DNA from: Parachlorella kessleri
Lineage: Eukaryota; Chlorophyta; Trebouxiophyceae; Chlorellales; Chlorellaceae
DNA: 35,841 bases
Reading direction: 5' to 3'
Assembly (NCBI GenBank): GCA_001598975.1
Contig: BBXU01001724.1
Coordinates: forward strand, 1-35,841
Shown: positions 14,493 through 24,928 of the stretch, one piece after another
How positions within the stretch are numbered: position 1 is the stretch's first letter
Layout: each line of letters begins with the position of its first letter
Made by a program: the position numbers and the translations under genes
Notes under the pieces: model-generated
What the model was told of the DNA's origin: nothing
The model's database searches: none
What the model saw: the letters and a program-made list of their open reading frames with translations, nothing else

Positions 14493-17400
14493 TCAGTAGA
14501 TCTCCAGCTCCTTGTTGAAGATCCAGGAGAACTTGACCAGGGAGGGCTTCCCCCTCTTCTTGCGCGCTGTGGCACGCTCCGCCAGCTTGCGGATGCGGCC
14601 GGGCAGCTGCATCAGGTAGTCCTGCAGGAGGCAGCAGGCACCCAAAAGTGTTCAGGGAATATCCTCAAGGACCTCATGGAGTGCCCTGCGTCGCTCCGGC
14701 CGACCTTCAAAATGTCAGCTGGCCCCCATGGGACAAAGGATAGTCCAAGAACCCACGTTTGCAAGCTCTAGGACCCCTCCGAGTGCAACCACGCAGACCA
14801 ACCCACACATGCAGCCAACTTCGCCCGGTCAGCCTTTGTCAATGCACCATGACAGGGTAGCACGCCAGGTCCAACTGACGGCCACTCTGGCTAGGCCACG
14901 TGAGCGTAGGGGCGCACCGCAGCCCAGTAATACCACAGCCAGCGATGCACAAGTGAGGCCCGCATGCCACGAGCACTCTAGGGGAGGTCACCCCATGCAT
15001 GGGAGGGGAGGGCCATCAGACCAACTACAAACCCAATTACCAACTACTAACCTGCGCCTCAGCCGCTTCCTCCCCAAGGCCGGTGCGGCCGTTGATGTTC
15101 CACCGCGCAATCAGGTGCTCCATGATGTCCGTGTAGTCTGAGGCGTTGTAAACTGCACCAGAACAAGCCGAGGGCGGTAGCAGGGTCGGATCAGAGCAAG
15201 TCTAGCTTATGCGCACCGCCTTAACCGTCAGCACCAGCGGCAGAGGGGGCAGTGCAAAGCTGGACCATGAGAGGGGGGTGGTTGAGGGTGGGGGGGCGGG
15301 GAGTGGTAGTCACTAAGCAGGTTGCTAGACAGCACGCTCCATCCACCAAGAACCAAGGGCGCCGAAAGCCACCCTCCTTCCTCGCTCGCCTTGTGCACTG
15401 GTTGCAATGACTAACCTCCCAGGTGCTCGGCGACCTCCGAGTAGTCGTTGAACAGGTTGCGCTTGCCGCCATTGTTGGCCGCATGCTCATTGTCGTCCAT
15501 GAGGTGCGCCGGCATCACAATCTGCTTGCGCATCATGTCCGCAAACGCCAGCATGGCACCGTCGGGGTCGAGCCTGCACACGCGGGCACACGCCGAGGTC
15601 AGCACGTGCAGGTGCCTTGCACTAGCAACGATGAAGGTATCATGACCCTCCTGGCACACTGCTGAGCCCTCCCCTATGCCCTCCTGGGCTCAACAGAACT
15701 CTGGCAGGAGGGGGTGGGGGGGTGGGTGGGTGGTGGGTGGTTGGTGGTGTGTGTGTAGGGGGGGGGTCCTCAAGAGCGCGCGGACCCAAACCTGTTGTCA
15801 AAGCGGAAGTCCGGAAACCAGCAGGGTGCAGCCTTTGCCCAGGCCTGCCAAAAACTCGCGGAAACAAGCATCGAGCTAGCCAAGCCGCCTCAACTGTCTG
15901 CATCCACGCTCCCCTACCCACCCCACGACATAGCCACCTCCCCAACTCCTGGACCTCATTGGGAAGGCATATCGCACAACAAAGCTGGCAGATGCCCTTG
16001 GTGCTAAGCAACTCAACCCCTTGACGCACAGCAGGCACAGCACAGCAGCCACAACTCGCCAGACCAGGCACCTGAAGAACTCGTCAACGATGCGTGTGTA
16101 GGCGATCTCATGCCGCGACTCGTCCGAGGCGATGGCCCCACACAGCTTGCCCAGCACGTCGTCGCCGTAGTCAATCGCCTGACGGGCGGTGTTGCCGTGG
16201 GAGACCTTGGTGGCACGCTCCTGCACAAATAAATAGCATAAATAATAAATAGAGGAATAAATGAATGGGTAAATGGATGAATAAAATAGCTGCGCTTCTG
16301 CAAAACCGCAGCGGGTGGTGCTTGCTGTGCGGCACAGACTTCAAGTTGCAGCACAGAAAGGACAAGACATGCAGAGGGTACTTGCAGGGAGGATGGGTAG
16401 CACTGCCACCACCGAACGGCAACGACCTCCCCAGCACTCTTCCCAGGCAAGGGCCTGCCTCCTCCTCCTCCCTCCTCACGACAAAACATCACGGCTGGCA
16501 GCGTCCGCTGCCTCCCAGCCAACACACATATAACCCACAAGATGCCAGACCAAGCAGATAACGCGCAGGAGGGCGCCCCCTTCCCTGTGTCACCCCCTTT
16601 CCCACTCACCCCCCCACTCTCAACACCCCCACACCACCCACACACACCCCACCACACACTCCGGGCGCACCTGGAAGGAGGTGTAGATGAACCCGTTGTA
16701 GGGGTTCTGCTCCGTCTTGGGGTTCATGCCGGAGCCAATCAGGTTCTGGATGGTGATCTCCACCGCCCGCATGTTCACCTTGCCCGACAGGTAGCAGTAC
16801 TTGTTCATCAGGTCGCCATGCCGGTTCTCCTCCGCCACCCACTGCCTGCAAGGGGGCACTTGCGGGGAACTGTAGTCCCCAAGCACGACCCACAACACAT
16901 GGAGCCCACGTGCGCCAAAGCCAATCCCCAACACGGGCCCTTTGGTAATCAGCAGGAGCCTCCGGAGCTTCCAGCACGTGCTGCGCGCTACACAGCCAGC
17001 CCCCAGGGTCCCGGGCATGGCGCCCTCACCTCCACCCACCCACCCACCCACCTCGCCCAGCATTCCCGGTTTGTGGGGTCGCTGCCCGCAAGTGGCCGCC
17101 CTCCCACTCACGCGCCCTCCCCTTCTTCTGCTGCGCCCCAAGCGCCTTGTAAACTTTCCTGTGCCCAGACTTGACAGGGAACAGCTCGCCGACCCAACCC
17201 CCTCGTCCCAAATCCCCAGGGTCCCCCGCACGATGTCCCCCACCCTGACAGGGAACAGCTCGCCGACCCAACCCCCTCGTCCCAAATCCCCAGGGTCCCC
17301 CGCACGATGTCCCCCACCCTCACCTCACCCACCCCCACCCGCCCACCCACCCACCTCGTCCAGCGCCCCCAGGGTGTGGGGTCGCTGCCCGTCTCGTCCC

Positions 17401-18686
17401 GCACGCCGTCCAGTGTGTTGAGCATGGCCATGTAGGTGGGCAGCGCCTCCTCCGTGATCATGTCGCCAACCAGCACCACAAAGTACTCAGGTGGCACCCC
17501 ATCACACCGCTTGCGCAGCTCTGTCACCTGCAGGCGATCGATTACACCCAGGCAGGGTGGGTCGAGGCTACTGTAACCATAGACCGCCCCCCCTGGCCCT
17601 GCTGCTGTGGGGGACTCACAAGGCAAGGCTGGCCAGTAGGACGGTGGTTGGGGAGAGCCCTGTCATCGGGCCAAAGGGAACAGAGTGGCGGGGGTGCGTT
17701 GGAGCCGGCCAACACAAGGTCGGCAACAGGGTTGAAAAAAGGCACCCCCTGAAACCAGAAGCGGTGCCATACATTGGGCAGCGCCTTGGAAAGGGTGAAA
17801 GGCCGATATGGTGGAAATCTGGCACCAGGTGCAGAACATGCCCATGCCTGGTGTGCCGCCACATGCACTAAGAAAGTATCCACCACCATGTCAGCTGCTA
17901 ACAGGATGCCCCAGGGCAAGGCTCAGGGGTGTGCATCTGCACCCCTGACCTACCTTCCACAAAGGGACATACAGGCTTACCTCGTCAATGAAGTCTGGCG
18001 ACTCGGGCAGCGGCAGGTAGTCGGTGGGCTGCCAGCACTTGGCGGGCGCCTTGAGGATGGGCAGCACCTGCACCCAGCAGGCAGTGCACCCACCAGGAAA
18101 GTCAAGGCACATGGTGCGCAGGTAGAGCGGGTACTGCAGGGAGAGCTGCAGCCAGCAACAGCTGCCAGGGGTCCTGCTGTAGCAGCTGTATCAGCTGCTA
18201 CTCTGAAGTGGTTTGGGCGTCCCTACCAGTAACACATATGCTTCGCCACTGCTCCAGCTCCACTGCTCGTCCCCCGCACATAACAGAAACAAGTGTAAGC
18301 ACCCTCCGTAGGAACAGGTTGTTGGCAGGCTTTGCAAGACGCTACAGGTTTGTGTCAACATGCACAAACAAACTACCCACAGGATGCATCAACCTGCACT
18401 GCCTCTATTAGCAATAGCTGTCACCGCCAGTATCCAGTCCCACCTGCTCCTCCGCAAACTTGTCCATGCTTTGGATGAGCTCCAACCGGTGCTGGCTGAC
18501 GCCCTTCTCAGACTGCAGCAACTCTTTATTCATCACAACTGGCCCCTCCCTTGGCCCGGCCTTCTCAGGTGCTGCGATGGCCCAGGCCCGCAGGGCGCGC
18601 CGCGAGGGTTTGGCTGCAGCCGGCCTTGGCGTCAGCAGCGCATAGCGAGAGCCGCAAAGCTGCTTGGCCGACGCGAGTGACTGCAT
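14493..18686 (-). CDS. FAB2: Stearoyl-ACP (acyl-ACP delta-9) desaturase, plastid precursor
   Basis: Minus-strand exons: 18686-18444, 18067-17981, 17527-17355, 16845-16671, 16220-16072, 15573-15416, 15152-15052 and 14621-14493. All phases agree and give 404 aa, usual for the family. This soluble stromal di-iron enzyme makes oleoyl-ACP from stearoyl-ACP using ferredoxin. Motifs are [26 protein letters not shown] (first iron ligand), [21 protein letters not shown] and [18 protein letters not shown] (the two ExxH-type ligand pairs), [22 protein letters not shown] and [13 protein letters not shown] at the end. Residues 1-40 are Ser/Ala/Arg-rich, a transit peptide. Intron 3 (17354-16846) holds a 74-bp tandem duplication and a decayed copy of the exon 3 end with its donor. 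PNG1 diverges on the other side of a 955-bp gap. Confidence 0.97.
15707..15766. repeat. G/T-rich simple sequence in desaturase intron
   Basis: GGGTGGG-type repeats pass into GTGTGTGT and a G run. The block is in the intron between exons 16220-16072 and 15573-15416. It resembles the block in EMC10 intron 4 and is C/CA-rich on the coding strand. Confidence 0.8.
16225..16290. repeat. A/T-rich AAATAAAT-type tract in desaturase intron
   Basis: Irregular AATAAA/AAATGG repeats lie immediately upstream (coding strand) of the exon 5 acceptor at 16221. On the coding strand this is T-rich and could act as the pyrimidine tract. Confidence 0.75.
17037..17088. repeat. Decayed copy of desaturase exon 3 end plus 5' splice site
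   Basis: This block repeats 17342-17391, which spans the last bases of exon 3 and its donor. Shared on the coding strand are GGGCAGCGACCCCACA, then a diverged middle, then CGAGGTGGGTGGGTGGG. The copied donor would fall at 17052/17051, 303 nt (101 codons) downstream of the real one. The extended frame meets TGA at 17108-17110 first. Confidence 0.8.
17173..17320. repeat. 74-bp direct tandem repeat, two copies, desaturase intron 3
   Basis: Copies 17173-17246 and 17247-17320 look identical by eye (start GACAGGGAACAGCTCGCCGA, end CCCCCACCCT). Identity suggests recent duplication or possibly an assembly effect. Confidence 0.93.
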
Positions 18687-19641
18687 GGTGACGCTAGGCG
18701 CAATGGGGCTACCTGCAAGGGGGCTGCCTGATCAGGTGTTTTTCTCAGGAGTCTTTTAGTTCCTGAAACGCAAAGTACAAACTTAGCAAGGTATACACTA
18801 GTCCGCCAACACAGAGCAGGCAAGTTACTGGCAGAAAATAAGTCATGCTGTCAGACCCCAAAGCGCACGCAGAGTGCCAATGCGCTTGACCCACCGATAG
18901 TACTCAGTAGTTCAGCTGGAAGCCCACTTGTTCGTCCCCCGAAACTGAGCAGCCAAGCAAAGTTGCTGGCAGCCGAGAGCTAGACGGTCTAGTCTGTAAG
19001 CACGGTGCAAACCCTGAGGCCTAGAGTTACTGGAACAGAAAGGGCGCTGATAGTACCCAGCCGAGACGAGCTTCTGAATGGAAGTCCACCAGCCCGCTCC
19101 CGCGACCGAATCAAAGAAAACCCTTGCAGAATGTAAGAAATTAACCTGCGTACAACCTGATGCAGACAGCTCCGGCTGCTGTTATCTGATTTGTTTCAGC
19201 CACTTGCGGCACAGTCCGCTGGAGATAATTACAGCCTGTCTGAGAGTATGAATGAAGAGAAGTAACAGACCAGTTCACCCTTCAAGTTGACTTCACCTAA
19301 GCAGAATGCTTGCTATATTTCTGTCTGAGGCTCCAGTGACGCCGCTAAGTGTCACGGTCACCTCTTATCATTGTCCCTGTTCTCATGACCATCAGATCAG
19401 ACCATCTGACCATCAGGCGGCAGCTGCAGCCAACAAGTGCGCGCGCCCTCTTGCCAACAGGCCAGCACGGACAGCAGCAAACAGCAGCAAGAACAAAGAC
19501 TCATGAACGAAAGGCTGCGAGAAATGCATCTGACTTGTACACAGTCTTTTATAACACCGGTGGTCTGGTCTTGCCGAGCTCACAGCCAGCCTGTAGTTAT
19601 TGGCAGCCCGGCGAAGTAGGCTTTTTGCTAGAGCAAAGAGT
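18687..19641. promoter_or_regulatory. Divergent intergenic region, desaturase / PNG1
   Basis: The 955 bp between two outward-facing start codons must contain both promoters. No convincing gene, tRNA or repeat is seen. There is a short CCATCAGATCAG / CCATCTGACCATCAGG repetition at about 19388-19417. Confidence 0.45.
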
Positions 19642-22600
19642 ATGGACCCGGACGAACTCCTGGCGCGCCAAATGCAGGTGGCCAGGCAGTGTCCACGGAG
19701 GATCGCATGCATTTAGCACCGAGCGAGCCCCAATAAGTGGAGAACTGCACTGAGTCCCTCTGCTCCTGCCAACAGGCGATGGAGGACCAGCTTGCCACTA
19801 TGCACATGCTGCGGGGGTCAGGCTCCGCCCAGGCACAGTTCCAGTATCAAGTGCAAGACTCGTTAAGCAAGGTTCAGGTGAGGCGCAGCAAAGGGCGTCT
19901 GCACTGTACAACATACTGACCGGGGCTGGCCGGAGCATCATGAGCACATGAGCAGTTGTGTTTGCTGTTCCTCCTCGAGCACGTTGACCACTCCTGGCGA
20001 CCTGGAAGGAAGCCACACGTTGTGCCCTAGGCTTATTAGGATTGTTTCACACAGGCCATGTCGCAACATATTTTTCCTTGGAGGACGTGCCAGTGAAGTC
20101 CTAGACCCAACTTTGGGTGGCAGGTCCTCCAATAGTGCTCTGCTGACCTGCAGGCGTTTGAAGATGAGTTCACGCAGGCCATGGCGCTCAGCATGATGCC
20201 CCTGGACCGCCTCACAGGGGCAGCAGGGGAGGCATGTGAGCTCAGCCGGGCCATGGGCGAGGAGCCGCCCCTGGCGCATGAGGATGCCTTGGTCCTGGAG
20301 CTGCTGGCCTGGTTCAAGGGCGAGTTCTTCCGCTGGGTGAGTGGCTGTGGCTACGACCAATGCAGGCAGGTTGTTTGCAGGGTGCCCAGTAGACGAGGGT
20401 GGAGCCGGTGGTCTCCTGATGCTATTGGAGCTGCAAAAGGGGCACAGGCTGAGGGTGCCTTTGTGCATGCGCACTTGGGGTGACACAGATAGACTTCTTA
20501 AGTGGCTGTGTGAGTTGGAGCAGCAGATGCCATGGGCCGCTTGCTTACTGGGGTTTGCATCCCAGCCTTGCTTGCTGTACATCAACCACCTTGTCTGATT
20601 CTTTGGCTGCCATCAACCGTTCCTTGTGAGTGGTTGCTGTTTAGGTGAATAGCCCCTCCTGCAGCTGGTGTGGGCAGCAGACACAGGGGCAGGGCACTGT
20701 GAAGGCGACAGCAGAGGAGGCAGCAGATGGCGCAGGCCGAACGGGTAGGCAGCGGCGGTGGCGGTGGCAGGGGAGGACAAGACAGGGCAGGTGGAGGCGG
20801 CCGGAGGTCACCCATGCGCTGTTTGTGCATGGTATTCCATTCAGCTCTCTCCTGCTGTACCAACTGTTTGTCATGCTGCCTCAGGACCTCGCCTCGCCGC
20901 CATGAGTTGTATTCTCTCTGAGGGTGTTCGCTGTGGAGCCCCTGGCTTGTGTTACTTTGCTGTCTCCCTGCCGAGGCAACTGCTGCCACACTTGCGAGGA
21001 TGCCGACAACATTGCCATATAGTCATTTACCTTGTCTGAAAGGCCAGCCACCATGCCTCCTGGAAATATGCTACTTCAGGCAGGACCGTTTTGCCCGAGT
21101 TGTGTGCTCTGGTTCGTTCGCAACCTTTATTCCCAAGACGCTCTAGCGCCTCCCTGATGTATGCTGCTTGTAGAGTTGTTCCGCTGTACAGCTTGCGGCG
21201 CGCAGACCCGCTTCCCCCGCTACAACAGCCCCATTAAGCTGCTTGAGACGCGGCAGGGACGGTGCGGGGAATGGTCCAACTGCTTCCTGCTTTGCTGCAG
21301 GCGAGTGGGTGGCCCGCGGGTGGGGTATTGGCTGTGTGAGTGGGCCTAGGTCCATGCTCTTGGTGCTGTACCTGTAGCAAGGGGGCTACTGAGGAGGGCT
21401 TGCTTCTTTGCGAAGCTGAGGACGAGCAGAAATGCTCCTGAAATCCTGCTAGAAGACTAGTCTTGACATCCTGCCAGAAGACTAGTCCAGTAGTGGTGGT
21501 TCTATTTTATGGAAGGGCGTGCCAAACCTGGGGAATGAGGGGTATTCACTGCTTGCTGGGGTATAGAGGTGTGGTAAAGCCCCAATGATATGACACCCCC
21601 AACACACAAACCAACACTCCCAATCATCACCCCCCGCGCGTGCCAAGCGGAAGGCCGACGTGCCCTTCCCCTCCTGCAGGGCTGCTGGTCTGGAAGTGAG
21701 GCATGTCCACGACTTTGCCGACCATGTATGGGGCGAGCACTGGTCCCCAGCACAGAAGCGATGGGTTCATGTGGACCCCTGTGAGGCCGCATATGACAAG
21801 CCACTCCTCTACTCGGTGGGTGGGGTGGGCTGGGCGGGAGGCCCTGCACCTGCACCTCTGCTTGCTTAGGCATGCATGGGCGGTGCCTGATCCTGACGCA
21901 TGTGGACCACTGTGAGGTGGCCTTCTAGAGGCCCTTCCTCCCCTTGGCGAGCAAGTGGGTGGCCGGGTGGGTTATGTTTGGCGGGTGTGCTTCCCCCACT
22001 GGGCGAGTATAGTGCTATCCTACCATTAGCAGGTATTTGCTTGGTGCCTGACCTGTGGCTATATGCCTAAACGCCAGATATTAGCGAAGGTATGTTCTAG
22101 AGCGTGGCGGCGCCATGTTGTTGCGTCCTCCGGTGGAGGCACTGCTTATCCTACCATCTTTCCTGGGTCGTGTGCTTGGCTATGGTGGCTGTGTTCCTAC
22201 TCACCTGGATCCCTTTGTGCTGGCCCTGAAGTGCAGGCTGGGTGGGGGAAGAAGCTGGGGTATGTGCTTGCGGTGGGCAAGGATGGGGCGGCAGACGTGT
22301 CTCGGCGGTACTGCCAGGACTGGCGAGAGATGCAAAGCCAGCGCAATAGCGTCGCCGAGGGTGCGGGGGTGGGTCAGCTCGTGTGAGGTACTTACGCGAG
22401 GGGCGCAGACTGGGGTCTATACACAAATCACGCGGATTGAACTTTCCACAGTTGAGTCAAGCGTGTACCGAGGTGGTTTGCCTTTCAATGTGTGTGGCCT
22501 GGCAACACCCAACAAGCCATTCCATTACCTCATTCGTGAAGATGCCTGCCATGTGCGCTACCTACATTCAACCAGATGAGGTAACAACTAGGGATCCAGC

Positions 22601-24377
22601 AACGTCCAGAAGGACGGCCATGCTAGTACCTGCAGGCTGGCTGCAAGGCTACCTTGCCAGCGTGACCCAGCAGCTGCGGGCGGCCCTCACCCCTGATGAG
22701 CGGCAGGCGCTAGAAGAGAGGGACCGGCTCGAGAAAGCGCAGCTGGAGCAGGCGGGCCAGGAGGCCCCAGCAGCCGAGGCACTTGCGCTGCCAGGTGGGA
22801 TGAAGTGCCTGGCGTGAGAGGTGGCTGTCATGCATGGGCAGCCTGCAGTCTGGCGCAGTGGCGTGCTGAAAGCCAGCTGAGGAGTAGTTGGTGATGAGGC
22901 TTGGGGGTGGGCGCCGTCACGCTGGCCCTGTTGGGAGGGGGGTGACATGTTCTGTCATGGGTGACTCCTCCCTGGGGCAAGTTTAACATCCCTGTATAGT
23001 GAGGCGCCTGTTGTCGGTGAGGGGAGTTGGGCAGCATGACCAATCTCATTGTTATGAACAAAGCGGAGCTAGCTGGTTGCAGGGGTTGCCGAAGGGTGGC
23101 AAAGGTGGTTAGCGGGCTAGCCAGCAGGCACTCAGTGCAGTGCCAGGTCCTGCCACATGTTGTGCTGGGGAGCAGCCCACCAGGCCAGCTGTCCATGCAG
23201 TGTCCATGTGGGTGCAGGGAGGACATCAGGGTCGGAAGCCTGGCGAGCAGGTCGTGGGGAGAATGATGGCAAGACTAGCGCCGGCAGTGGCGGCAGCAAG
23301 CCGGCTGCCCAGCGCTCAGTTGAACTTCCGGGCACCCACTACCAGCTGGCCAGGGATGAGCACTTGCGCGCGGCCCAGCGGCAGTGGGGCGAGCGGGTGT
23401 GCGGCGGCGCGGTGCGGGCGTCGGGGGAGAACCCGCCCAGCGAGACGGCTGCGAGGGTGAGCAGGGACGGATGGGCTGGTCTGGGGAGATGGTCACTAGA
23501 AGTGGAGAGTGTTGTCCTTAAAATCGCAAGCATGCGCTGCAGGTGCATCCCATGCCTCTAAATGAGGCTGCACTGCCCTTGCCATTTATAACTTAGGTTC
23601 CTTTCACCAGTGGTTGTGCCACCTCTGCCTTGGTCATGGGGGCTGATGTTTGTGGCACTTCCCACAGCTTTAGCCAGGCACTACTGTCTCGAGGCCCCCC
23701 CCCCCCCTTCCCCGCCGGTGCAGGTCAGCGATGGCAACCCTCAAAGCAAGTGGCTTGATTTTGGCGGTAACCAGCCCAACCAAGCTTGGCTGGAGTACCG
23801 CTTGCCAGTTCAGGCCCCTGCTTTAGCTCTAGCAAGCTATGCACTGGCCTCTGCGAATGACAGCCCTGAGCGGGACCCCGGGCACTGGGTCCTGGAGGCA
23901 TGGGTGGAGGTGGAGGATGAGCGGCGGGAACGTAGCGGAGGTAGTATTGCAGAGGGGGCAGCTAGGGACAGCAATGACGATCCAGCTGCTTCTTCTGTTG
24001 TCAGTGGTTCCGTTCATCTCGAGCGGCCGGACGGTCAAGGTGCCGGCGCTGACGGCAGCGCAAGCTCCGCCGCTGTTGTACACAGAAGCGGTGGCGGCTC
24101 AGCGGTGACTGGGAGTAGCAGCAATCTTGATAACAGCAGCACAGCTGGGTCCGCACAAGCAAAGGGAAGCTGGGCGACTCTTGATGAGCAGCAGGGAGTG
24201 GTCTTTCCCAGTCGCCATGCCCGGCTTCAGTTCAGACTTCCAGCGGAGGCGCAGGGGCTTGTGGCGCGCCGCTGGCGGCTGCGTGTGGTGAACACAGCAA
24301 GGCCTGCCAATTCGGTACAGCTTGCCTGCTGGGATCTCTATGCACTGCAGCCGGATCGCAAGGACAGTGATTTGTAG
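19642..24377 (+). CDS. PNG1: Peptide:N-glycanase (PNGase) with C-terminal discoidin-like domain
   Basis: Exons: 19642-19677, 19776-19877, 20154-20336, 20645-20744, 21174-21300, 21680-21815, 22237-22360, 22636-22794, 23218-23456 and 23724-24377. All phases agree and give 619 aa. The enzyme removes N-glycans from misfolded glycoproteins exported to the cytosol for degradation. The transglutaminase-like core has zinc cysteines C113/C116 (CSWC) and C145/C148 (CTAC), catalytic Cys171 ([14 protein letters not shown]), His198 ([11 protein letters not shown]) and Asp215 ([15 protein letters not shown]), then [32 protein letters not shown] follows, as in other PNGases. The last exon encodes a beta-sandwich-like domain ([25 protein letters not shown]...WVLEAW, LRVVNTA) interrupted by a Ser/Gly/Ala-rich insert of roughly 75-85 residues. 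No N-terminal ubiquitin-like domain is visible. Intron 5 starts with GC, not GT. The exon 8 start could also be the AAG at 22648. Confidence 0.92.
21443..21487. repeat. 25-bp imperfect tandem repeat in PNG1 intron 5
   Basis: ATCCTGCTAGAAGACTAGTC at 21443 recurs with one change (C for T) at 21468. It is intronic and has no evident role. Confidence 0.85.
23695..23723 (+). other. Long poly-C pyrimidine tract and acceptor of PNG1 exon 10
   Basis: A run of about 12-13 C, then TTCCCCGCCGGTGCAG, precedes the last exon. It serves as an extreme polypyrimidine tract for that 3' splice site. Confidence 0.7.
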
Positions 24378-24928
24378 CAGGCGGGCGTGCCCTTACTGAG
24401 CGCAGCTGGCAATGGTCACCGGAAGCTGCCCGAGCACCCTGTGCGCTGTCAGTCACTGGCCTTGGGAGCTGCGTGTGGCTGAGACAGGTGTAGGTTGAGC
24501 TTACCACACCTCTGGTACTGTGACGCGGGAGGGTGGTTTGCACATCATATACGGTGGTAGGACCTGGTGAATAAGTGATAACTTGGTTGAAAGACTTCCA
24601 GCCTGTTGTGATTAGCTGAGCAGCTCACATATAACAGCCCACCAGTTCAGTCAGAGGTGTACAAGCAGCTCAAAAACTGCAAATCAGGTTAAGTAGTCCA
24701 GTACCTGACCACAGTGGCAAGCAAACAAAGGCAAAGCCAGGAAAGGCAGCACAATAGCAGCAGGCATGCAAGAAACAGCAGACCAAATCAGTAGTGACAA
24801 AACTAAGTCATGGCAGTCTCACAACAGGTAGTCACATGTCGTTGTCCTCGCAGATGAGATGGTATGGCAGGAATGTATCAATTATGGCGACTTTTGCTTC
24901 TTAGCCAGACTCAAATAGGGATTACCGC
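24378..24928. other. Convergent intergenic region, PNG1 3' to five-pass protein 3'
   Basis: About 550 bp of 3' flanks. It is purine-rich around 24,700-24,800. I see no gene and no clear TGTAA signal. Confidence 0.5.

Noticed and set aside
16542..17421. Long Pro-rich open frames on the plus strand (210 and 159 aa)
   Set aside because: They are antisense to desaturase exons and its C-rich intron, and the proline bias is explained by CCC/CAC repeats.
17108..17626. Desaturase exon 3 reading on through intron 3 to a 172-aa frame
   Set aside because: The frame stays open only to TGA at 17108 and departs from the family at TPWGRWTR; the phase-2 splice to 16845 restores the conserved AEENRHGD motif.
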